A stretch of DNA of 64,000 bases, taken from assembly GCA_024734495.1 (NCBI GenBank), contig JALMQS010000816.1, positions 4,595,190 to 4,659,189 of the forward strand. Direction: 5' to 3'. Origin of the DNA: Forficula auricularia (lineage: Eukaryota > Arthropoda > Insecta > Dermaptera > Forficulidae). Positions 23,440-34,200 of the stretch are shown here, one piece after another. The first letter of the stretch is position 1. Every line of letters begins with the position of its first letter. Under the pieces are notes generated by a model. It saw only the letters and a list, made by a program, of their open reading frames with translations, was not told where the DNA came from and made no database searches. The position numbers and the translations under genes were made by a program.

Positions 23440-24400
23440 AAATAGATCAATGAATATATTTTTTAATCTGTATAAGTTGAGCTGGCGTTGAAGCAACATT
23501 ATAGCGAGCCAATTGGAGCCTTGAAATCAAGCATTAAGCATTGATTTTCTTAAAATTTTTAAAATTTGTATCCGGTACCAGGAGCGAACAGCATGTACTT
23601 TCTTCCAGCGATTTAATTTCATCGACTTTTTGTGTACAAAAATTTTTTCGATCTCAAGAGTAGCTGAAATCAAAGAAATCAGTAAGCAGCAGGCAGAATC
23701 GAGTTTCATTTCACGTATCATCGTTTGTTTTCATATGGTTTTTTAAACAATTTTGTCCTACTCGAGTTTTCGAATAGATCAATGAATATATTTTTTTAAT
23801 CTGTATAATTTGAGCTGACAATGAGGCCAGTATTACAGCGAGCCAAGTGGAGCCTTGAAATCAAGCGTTAACTATTGATTATATTAAAATTTTTAAAATT
23901 TGTATTCGGATACCAGGAGCGAACAGGAGTGTACTTTCCTTCCCGACAATGATGCCAGTATTATAGCGAGCCTTGAAATCAAGCGTTAAGGATTGATTTT
24001 CTTAAAATTTTTAAAATTTGTATCCGGATACCAGGAGCGAACAGGAGTGTACTTTCCTTCCAGCCAATTTAATTTTCATCGACTTTTTGTGAACAAAAAT
24101 TTTGTCAATCTCAAGAGTAGGTGAAATGAAAGAAATCAGTAAGCAGCAGTAGAATCGAGTTTCATTTCACGAATCATCGTTTGTTTTCATATGGTTTTTT
24201 AAACAATTTTTCCTACTCGAGTTTTCGAATAGATCAATGAATATATTTTTTTAATCTGTATAATTTGAGCTGGCAATGAAGCCAGTATTACAGCGAGCCA
24301 AGTGGAGCCTTGAAATCAAGCGTTAACGATTGATTTTCTTAAAATTTTTAAAATTTGTATCCGGTACCAGGAACGAACAGGAGTGTACTTTCCTTCCCCC
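23440..24400. repeat. Tandem array, about 330-bp unit, roughly three copies
   Basis: Units start near 23440, 23775 and 24225 with TAGATCAATGAATATATTTT; an extra partial unit begins at 23940. Shared words include GAGCCTTGAAATCAAGC, ACCAGGAGCGAACAGGAGTG and CGTTTGTTTTCATATGG. Noncoding satellite-like array. Confidence 0.85.
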
Positions 24401-24433
24401 TTTATGCCTTCACAAAACCCGTCTCTGCCATTT

Positions 24434-24690
24434 TATATATGAGCCGTTTATTTTGAAAGTGGCGTAAGTCCAATTTTGAAAAAAATGTATTAATGTCAGT
24501 TTCAGTTAGACATAGATGTCTTCTTTTCATGTATATAATATCACAGTCAAAGGAGTACAATAATTTCATGAATTTGTCAAAATAAACATATCAAAATATA
24601 TGTATTATAAAGAATATAAATATATGGTAAATATCTCGAAATAACAAAAAATGGACTTACGCCACTTTCAAAATAAACGGCTCATATAAA
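24434..24690. repeat. MITE with about 40-bp terminal inverted repeats
   Basis: TATATGAGCCGTTTATTTTG and AAGTGGCGTAAGTCCAATTT on the left are mirrored exactly on the right. A related sequence lies at 58745-58785 (AAAAGTGGTGTAAGTCCAAT). Length 257 bp, no coding capacity. Confidence 0.85.
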
Positions 24691-24729
24691 TAAGAAAATA
24701 TTATTTAGAAAAAGTAATTTACCCTAGTC

Positions 24730-24955
24730 GTCCACTGGAAGCGACAACACGCCATTTTCGTTCGCAATGTCTTTTGATTACACTTTTAGCCTCTCTTAGA
24801 CGGAATAGATATAAGAAAAGGAGAAAAGAGTGGGTGAATAATAATTTAGCTAATAAAATGAGGTATTGCGAGTTTTTGCTGTACTTACAGAGATCTCCAG
24901 GAAAGCCAAGAAGACCATTTCTCAAAATGACAGCAGGTCACTTTTAGCCCTTGAT
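24730..24955 (+). pseudogene. Possible Harbinger-type transposase N-terminal scrap
   Basis: Plus-strand frame RNRYKKRRKEWVNNNLANK then YCEFLLYLQRSPGKPRRPF resembles the RxxWV...F...F-x-M region before the DDE core of PIF/Harbinger transposases. Short and uncertain; an upstream TAG interrupts it. Confidence 0.25.
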
Positions 24956-25158
24956 TCCAACTGAATATAATGAATTAAATGTGAAATTTAAATTATTATT
25001 GATTGTTTTATTAAATTTGATACCCTTTACAAATAATAAAAATCTAATCTATAATGATCATATTACATAATTATTTAAATATTTGAATTGTTAAATTATA
25101 TACTATTAAATTGAAAAATAATTAATAGATAATTAATAAGAAAATTAATAATATCCAT

Positions 25159-26010
25159 TTTTTTACTTTACCATACAGGGTAATCGTGTATGAAAGAACG
25201 TGTTTTTTTCGAAATATCTCAAAAACGGCTGAAACTATTTTGGTTAAAAAAATTGGGCGAAACCATGGCATTTCGGTCTACAAAAAAAGCCCTAATAAGT
25301 GAACATCGAAAAATTATATTATATTTTTCGAAATAATAATTGTTTTGTCAGAATGTCTGTTAGTCATGTGCTTACCAAATTTTTGTGGACGAGCTAGCTC
25401 AAAAACTAGTGTGAATATCAAAACCAAATTTCACACGTAGTTTTGGTGCATTGAGATTAAGAGCTGATTAGATTTTGGTGTATATCGACCCAAAATTAAG
25501 GGGGGTGGAGGGGGGTTAAAAATTAAAAATCTAGGCCATTTGAGCAAACTCAACCAAATTTTGTATACATAATCCGTGGGCCTCCAGAAGTCTAAAATTC
25601 AAAAACTAACCGCCCAAAATGGGGGGGGTCAAAAAATGAAAATCTAGGCCCTTGTACCAAACTCAACCAAATTTTGTATACATAATCAGTGGTACCCCAG
25701 AAGACTAAAAATGCAAAATCTAACCACCCAAAATCGGGGGGGGGGGGGGGTGTAAAGTCAAAAAATGAAAATATAGCCCCTTGTACCATACTCAACCAAA
25801 TTTTGTATAATCAGTGGGACCCCAGAAGACTAAAAATGCATAAACTAACTACCCAAAAGGTCCAAAAATGAAAATCTAGACTCTAGACCCTTGCACCAAA
25901 CTAAACTAAATGTTGTATACATAATCAGTGGGCCCCCACAAGTCTAAAAATGCAAAAACTACCCCCCCCCTACATGATTATAAATAATTTTATTAAATAT
26001 TAAATATAAG
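25159..26010 (+). repeat. TTTACCATAC-ended repeat, copy 3, expanded
   Basis: Begins TTTACTTTACCATACAGGGT. The internal minisatellite (AAACTCAACCAAATTTTGTA...CAGTGGGACCCCAGAAG) is expanded to about four units at 25550-25960, separated by G-runs of 8 to 12. The right TTTACC-type end is lost. Frames here are translations of the repeat. Confidence 0.8.
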
Positions 26011-26019
26011 TGAGGGGCC

Positions 26020-28185
26020 AGCTCAAATTTTTAACATTTAAGGAGGTTCTTTCGCGACAATCCACACAAAAAGTTTTAGCCTCGTAACCACTCTATACAT
26101 ATGAACGGAACTACAATTTTATGCTATGTTTTTTTAACGTGTCTGTACCACTCAGACTACGAAATCTCTATATGGATACACACATACTTGCCGGATCGTT
26201 TCCAAGCCATTGTGCTTATATCCCCTCCATTAAAAATAATCGCCCAAATATTTTTTTTTTTTAATCAAAACCAAGAAGTAAAATAATTTCAATTTTTTTT
26301 CTAAGTTAGGTAACTCCGAATATATTATTCTAACAAATATTAGTTTTTCATCAAGATGGTGAAAATCCTTCAATGAAAAAAAATAAAATAATGATCATAT
26401 CCCCGCCCTTTCCCTATCTACCCCATGTAAAAAATGCCATTTTTAATTGCAATTATTTCATGGTTAGTGTGGTAAATCGTCTTCAAATTTTAATAGTATG
26501 TGTATTATGCTTTTAATGACTTATATTCCAAGTTTCAAAGACCTCTTGAATTTTTGCATTTGCGAAAGAACTATCTTAAGTATTATTTTCTCATACAAAT
26601 AATATCTTTAATTAATTTTTGTTAATTTAATTCGAAACAATTGATATTCTTCTACTTATAAAAATAATTTTAATGAAATAAAAATTTCATGCTTGTCCAT
26701 TTGGACCTTTTCATTTTTTATTGGAAATGGTTATTGGGGTTGTGAAAAAAACTGAGTCTTCTACAATCAAATATACCTATATTTTTAAAAGAATATAAAA
26801 ATAGATACAATAGTAATTCTAATATTCTAATTATTGAAATCATATTTTCAATCATCATAGACAACATGTAGCACAGGGACATATAAAAGCCTGCATATAA
26901 TAATTGTGATAGTTTTTATGTTTTTACGAGTACAAAATAAAGCAATGGAGTACAAAAGGATTACAGGATTTAAAAGGAGTACGGTTCACGAAAAAGGAAC
27001 ACAAAACTCCCTAAAGGAGTACGTTTGGTCACTTTATTAAAAACAATAAATTAGTTTCAAGTTTTGACTGTCAAGTTATGTCAATAGACACACTTATTGT
27101 GTATTTAGTGTATTTTTCCAGCTTCAAATATTAATTCAGCAAAAATATTACTAAATATAAAGCATTCAAAAACTAGTGTATTTTTAAATAAATATTTAAT
27201 TATGTCATGTTCAGCTTCCTAATGGACTAATCGCTCCAACGACAAAAGGAAAAGAAATCGAACTGAAGCGGAATCAGGAAAAAAAAATACTTTCCCCAGG
27301 TAAATATACAATTCTTTAAACTATTAATCTATTTAATATTATTTGAATTTATTTTATTTTTGCTCAAATGATGCTGATAACAAAATGTTTTTCATTATAC
27401 ATATACATTGATAAAAATTAAGAAAAGATGAGTTTGGAAATTGACCAAATGTTTTAGATTTCCAAAAAAATAAAAGCACAATGGATAGCCGATGTACAAA
27501 GTGCGAATCCACCGTGGGCACGGTGGGCATGCCCACAACTCTAATTGAGGCCGATAGGCTGATGTTATATCCAATGATAAAATTAGGAAAAATAAATAAA
27601 TAACTCAATTTTTGAAAAAGTTACGGTTATTTGAAAAAAAAGCCATTTTTTGAAAAATTCATTTGAAAAAATTCTGTGAAACATTTTTAGTGGGGTAGAA
27701 AAAGATAAAAACGTTTCTGCAAAATCAAAAGTGGTCGATTTGGCCTGTATATATACAAGCTCTGAACCAGAGAATAAAAAATATTAACTTTAGAGGTTTG
27801 TGTGTGTGTGTGTGCTCCGTCCAATCTGTACCAGAGAGCGAGGGTAAAAAAAATGTGACAATATTAAGCCTGGATAGACTATAGAAATTTGTTGAGATCT
27901 TTCCTTTCATATTAGAGAACAGCAATTTTTAAACACAGAAACAATGTATTCCATATCCTTTCTCTGTTCTCTGGGAGATGTGTTAATTCAGTTTTGAGAT
28001 CAAAATCATTTCTTTGATAATAATTATAATCTTATAAATATCTATATAAATTGATTAATTATTTTTTTTTCAATACACGTAAAAAATAGGACTCATCTAT
28101 ACATTAATATAAATATCTTAAGATTAATTTTAATTCAAGGAAAGAATGACAATAATTGCAATGACATTGACACTAAGTAAATTCT
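26020..28185. other. Gene-free AT-rich stretch
   Basis: Downstream of the Dh31-R stop. I see a short (GT)n at 27798-27812 and no accepted coding frame. It should include the receptor 3' UTR just below 28188. Confidence 0.5.
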
Positions 28186-28187
28186 AA

Positions 28188-28235
28188 TTAGACCTTGTCT
28201 TCTCCGAGAGCGGGTCCGTTCGTTGATCTTATGAA
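28188..28235 (-). CDS. Dh31-R: Dh31-R terminal exon with stop codon
   Basis: After a strong pyrimidine-rich acceptor (TTTTTTTCTTTGATTTCAG) the phase-0 frame reads FIRSTNGPALGEDKV and TAA. ATTVS in the previous exon followed by FIRS and an acidic-Lys-Val end fits the calcitonin-type receptor tail. The intron before it is 6.9 kb and holds the piggyBac, mariner and several hairpin elements. No AATAAA is evident in the first 200 bases downstream. Another in-frame exon cannot be excluded. Confidence 0.78.
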   Translation of the reverse strand, partial: FIRSTNGPALGEDKV

Positions 28236-31200
28236 CTGAAATCAAAGAAAAAAATATTTCAATTATTTTAAAGACATTGTAGGTGGACAATGCTTAGAAT
28301 TAAATTTTAGATACAGTGGAGACAAGATTATCCGAAGTCGGTGGATTTCCGCGGGTCCCAATCAATGACGTTAAAAAATAAAAAATACATATGTACGTAT
28401 CAAACTTCTAGAAGAGGAAGCTCCTCCACCTATTTCAACCCAGTGGCTTCTACCAGACAAATAAGAATGGGTCAGCCTTATAGACAGCACCGGAGAGCCC
28501 CGCCAAGGCATGCAACTCACGACCAGAATGCTATGGTCAACAGAACCAAAAGAATTTATAAAATTAAGAAACACCAAAATAGCAGATCCAAATTCCGCTA
28601 TAATCGCCCTACAATCATCGATGACCTTCAAGAGCGGAGTTCCGCAGCTATGGCCGGAGCAGAATCCTGACTGGAATAAGATGAGTCCAGACAATGTGCC
28701 CCGAGAGGTGAACCGCGATTGGAATTAGGTGTACACGTCTTTGGAATTATGTGGAATTATTTTGGAATTTCCCCCTTAATCTATTGTTTTTTAATTGGAA
28801 ATGAAAGTAGAAGTGGAAGTAGTTGTGCACGATATTAGGTCGCGGTTCACCCTTCGATGTGCCCCAATATCTGAGAATAAAAATTTTTCTCAAAGATTTT
28901 TTAGATAACTCTAATGAGTGAATATGAAAAAAAATTACATATTACGAGATATTAATAATTTTGTCAAAATGTCTGATAGTACGTTAGATAGTATGTTACC
29001 AAATTTTGTGTACGCTCTAGCTCAAAAACTAGTGTGAATATCAAACCAAAATTTCACATGTAGCTTTTGTGCATTGAGATTAAGAACTAATGAGATTTTG
29101 GTTAAAATTGAACAAAAAATTAAGGGGGGGGGGATTGAAAATTAAAATTATAAAATTTTCGAACTAAACCCCCCCCCCAAAAAAAATGAAATATACTATA
29201 AAAGTACTGTAAAACTTTGAAAACAAAACATTTTTCATTTGACAAACTAATGATAAATGTATAAATAAAAAAGTGCCGTCTAGGGACGCCCGAAAGAAGC
29301 GAAGCTTTATAATATAAAGCGAAGGAACTAAGCGTTCAAAAAAAAGTAAAGTTTGAGGATGAAAAAATAAAGACTTGAGAAAATAAAAAAATAAAACTGA
29401 TAACTTGGGAAAATAAAAAAATGAATACATTAAAAATAAAAGACGCGCCCAAAAACGCAAGGCTACAGCGGAGCTCTCCTATTTTTTTTTGTTCTAATCG
29501 TGAAGAGAGCTCCGCTGTAGCCTTGCGTTTTTGGGCGCGTCTTTTATTTTTAATGTATTCATTTTTTTTATTTTCCCAAGTTATCAGTTTTATTTTTTTT
29601 TATTTTCTCAAGTCTTTATTTTTTTTCATCCCTCAAGGCTTTTCTTTTCTCAAGTCTTAATTTTTTTGAACGCTTAGTTCCTTCGCTTTATATTATAAAG
29701 CTTCGCTTCTTTCGGGCGTCCCTAGACGGCACTTTTTTTTATCCTTCAAGTAATACAAATAAGAAAATAATTTGAATCCTGTGAGATTTTTGCATATTGC
29801 GGCACAAATAAAAATAAAAACCTCATTTACGCCACCTATAGTCAAAAATAAAACAAGTACAAATGAAACAATTTTTAACTTAACCACATGTAAATTCTAA
29901 CCTTCAATTCATAAATTATTCCTGTGAATAAATTGTAATCGACTGATGAAGAGGGCAAAGTCCTCGAAACTATAGTCTCGTTATAAATAAATAAAATTTA
30001 TAATTCCAGCAGAAGACAAACTCTTTTATTATTGTTTCCCTCAATAAATAATAATAGTAAAAATATTTTTTGTAACCTTTGCGACTCTCCTGATAAATCT
30101 GGAACATTTTGAATAGTGCCAGAAGTTCCAGCTACATCATCAACTTGTATGTGTTGAGAATGAAAATTATTCTCTGGATCACTCTCCATGTCTCACTTTC
30201 AATTTGTGTACCAAATTATAGATTCACAAAACACAACACAATAACTCTACGGCGAAGTTAACAATTCTAGTCTCATAAAAACTACAATTTACACGATTTA
30301 TTTGTAATCAGCAGAAAGGTTAAACGAAACAGCTGATCGCAACGGATATTGAAATATTCCAACAAGTGGCTGCCCTGACATGAGACCAAAGTGTGACATC
30401 AGACCACGCCTACTGAGGTGGGGGGACAGTGCGCACGCACCACTCGTGTTACGCTTTTAAAATCTGACGCTTAGCTCGGATAGAGTGGCCGGGCGGCGAG
30501 CGCCCAGAACGTCCGAATAAAAGCTTCGCTTCAATATTTTTGGAGAGTTATCTAAGTGGTAAATAAACAGTAATGTTTTCAGGGACACAGCACTGTACCA
30601 ATAAAGCCTAGTCCACACTACTCGTGCTCGCAAGTCTTGGGCTTGTCGAGGAGGCTCGTCTGACTCGCCGCTCGTGCTCGTTCTATCATTGTCCACACTA
30701 CCTCAGTTGCTTGGCAAGCTTTGGCTCGCGAGGATCCGCTCCATATTCGCAGTCTTACCAGTTTCCATAAAGGCCCGTCTTGGGCGAGCACGAGCCCTTT
30801 GATGTACCGACAACAACCGGAGCCACTCAAGCCATTATCCGGATACTGACTGAGCGAGCAGCCTCGAGAGGCTGCCTCGTGAGTTTGCCGCAGAACCGTC
30901 CCGAGTGAACGCAGGAAACGACCCGAGGCTCGGGCCGAGGCAGCCTCAGACGGGGCACGTTCTGACCGACCAGGCATTTGCCTCAAGGGACTGGCCTCGC
31001 TAGGCAAATTCTTAGTCAGTATCCGGCTATTGGCTCGTAAGGCGCGCGCGCTTGTTTTTCTGCTCGAGCTATCGTCCACATTACTCGCAAGCCACCCGAG
31101 TTACACAAGCACGAGCACGAGCGCAAGTAGTGGTGACTAGGCTTAAGAAAAACAAAGTTAAAACCTGCGAGGACATTCTGGCGTGCTAAAGCACACCCCC

Positions 31201-34200
31201 GCATAGATTTTTAGCTAAATGTTAATAAAAAAACTAGAAAAATCTGTGATTTTTTGAAATAATTTTCAACCCTTAGGTGTGAAATTTTAAAAAATTCCTT
31301 CTTAGCCTGTGCTTACGTCATGAATGGAACATACCCATAATCAGGGTGGTTAACACCGGTTTAAACTGTCCTGGACCTTATACGATTTTGACCAGTGGTT
31401 TTTATTGAGCGACCACTTGAATAGCATAATTTGATTCATATTTTCATACCTACATTCATATACCGTACATATAAAAAGAAAGCTGTTACCAAACCTAAAC
31501 GATTTCTTTTAATTTTGTTTGGATAAAACTAAAGTTAGAAAATATTCTTTCCATTCCGGCAGTATTTGATTGTAAATGGTTAACAAAAGTTGTAAATTTT
31601 TTATCTACACCCGTTAGAGATGACCATCATACATGAGGTTCAACATTATTTATCACATTATAACTAAAATACGATTTTGGGAATGGCTTGCTTGCGCCTT
31701 AAAATTTATCATTTAAACCAGAAAATTTTCATTTACTTCATTCACTAGGCATTGGCGTGCTACTTCTTCCTCTTCTGGCTTTACCCATTTATGTAGGATG
31801 TAATATTTACACGCAATAATGAGCGTGACTAATGCAATTTTTTTTCTTTGTGCGATTAATTTTTTATGTACGAGGATAAGTCAAAAATTACCTACACTTT
31901 TCGTTCTACAACTTTATTAAACTAAGATAGGAGGCGGCCGCATGCGCATGCGTTGAGTTGGAGCGTCTGTGGTCACGTGTGCGGAATTTAATCACGATCG
32001 CGTCAGTTGTCGTCTAGCTACAACAGCATAAGCATGTCAACTCCGCTATCAGATTGCACCAAAGAGGAGCAACGAGGAGTGGTCAGATGGTGAAAGGTGC
32101 TGAAATTCACCGGAGATTTTGTCACACATACGGGGAAAGTGCTTTATCTCGTAAAGCGTTTTTTATGGATCGAAATGTTTAAAGTGGCCGAACGAGCGTA
32201 ACACAAAAGGAGGGAGCTGGGCGACTGTCAACTTTGAGACGTTTTGAGACTCTGGAACACCCTCCCTACAGCTCAGATCTCGCTCCCTCAGACTTTCATC
32301 TCTTTGGACCGCTCAAGGAAGCTTTGAGAGGTCGTCGATTTGCCTCAGACATAGACGTTCGGGATGGGGTTCAAAAGTGGCTTCATGACCAACCGAAAAC
32401 CTTCTACCAGGAAGGCATCCGGAAGCTTGTGGCTCGCTGGACCAAGTGCATAACTAAAGGTGGAGACTATATCGAAAAATAATGTATCTGTTGTAGACCT
32501 ATCTTAGTTTAATAAAGTTGTAGAACGAAAAGTGTAAGTAATTTTTGACTTATCCTCGTAGTTTTAAGTCTTCATTATTTTCTAATGAAATATATTCTCG
32601 AACTACATCTGCTAAAAACTCACTATCACCTTGTAACTTGTAAATTTAATTGAGGTGTCAAAAATAAATTTATTTAGTGTCATATTTTGGGTGTATTATT
32701 TATAACTACACCCGATGAAATAAAACTATTACGCTTCCCTTTTTATACACACATAAATATTATTATTCTATATTCTATGACTGAATAAAAGTATAAAATA
32801 AAATGAACATATAAAATATAGATATAAATATATAGTAAAATACTAAAAAAAATCGTGGTTAAAACCAATTTTAGACGGTGCTCTGGTCAAAATCTAAAAA
32901 AAAGTGGTTTTTTAACCCTAGGATGCACGAGTTCCACGGTATACATATTTACATGATATGGGTGAATTATACCCTTTATGAGAAAACACAATAAATATTA
33001 TTTATAAACCATATTTATTTGACTATTTTAACATTTTGTTATTAACATAATTACTAATTATTTTACAACGTTAATACAATTATTACATTTATATACAGTG
33101 TGTTCCTTACATATTGGTTATTACAAGAAATACATTGTCTGTCACATTTTCTATCTTTTTTTGTTGGACACATATAACAGCGTGCTTTTATATTTAATTT
33201 TATATTAACAGGTTGATCTTGAATATTTTCTCTGTTTATAAATTTTTTAATATTCTCCAAAACAAGCTTTTGGAGATGCTTATTTTTTCCTCGAAACGCA
33301 AGCAACTGTTCATCAATAGTAACATTTTCTTTCGGCACCATAACAGTTTTGCACTGAGTTATAAATAAATTCCAAATATAAGAGATAGGGTGCTAATTTA
33401 TCTGTTTTCAATCTCTCAGATCGCGTCTTTTTATCATTGAACCTCAAAAATCTTCTTATATCTTCAAATCTGTTCGTAGACATACAAGCAGAATATATAG
33501 GATTTGATAATGTGTCTAAGAATAGTTCTCGTATAGGTACATCCCAACTTTTATCAACACCAGCCATAAGTAAAATACCAAAGAATGCATTTATCTCGTC
33601 TTTCTCAATAGGTTGCCATATTTTATTTTTCTCGGAGCATACACGCCTAGCTTCTCGATTAGTACAAATGACGATTTCTTCTACAATATTTGGAGTTATA
33701 AATTTTTTCCAAGCATCCACATGAGTAAATATTTCTCCTTTTTTAGTAGGTCCGGGTGTAAAACGTATTATATCATATGATCTAAATTTACTTGCGCTCC
33801 TTTTAGGATGTCTTGACCATTTCTTTCCACTTGGGGAAGTCAAAAAACCATCGATTGTCTTCATATCCATATTATTCACACTCTCACTGCTACTACTATC
33901 ACTATCAATTGCATTTCCTGGCAATGAATTATAATTTGGGTCTATATCTTCATCGAGAGCTGCATCTTCAACATCTCTATAATCAGAATCTTCACTTGAT
34001 TCTGATCCAACATACGAAGTTTCGTCGAGCCATTGCAGCACAGTTTCTTCAAAATCAGGATCGGTATATTTGACAGATTTCCTTTTCCTACCACTTGTCG
34101 ATGCCATTTCTACAAAAGAAGCTGCATGTAAAGCTAAAATAAATATAATATAGAATAGAAACCTACCGAATTACAAATATTTTCTACGATTGAAAACACA

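Noticed and set aside
30457..31204. Frames of 79, 153 and 62 codons on the minus strand
   Set aside because: They lie over the GC-rich MITE, where stops are rare by composition; no domain and no splice support.
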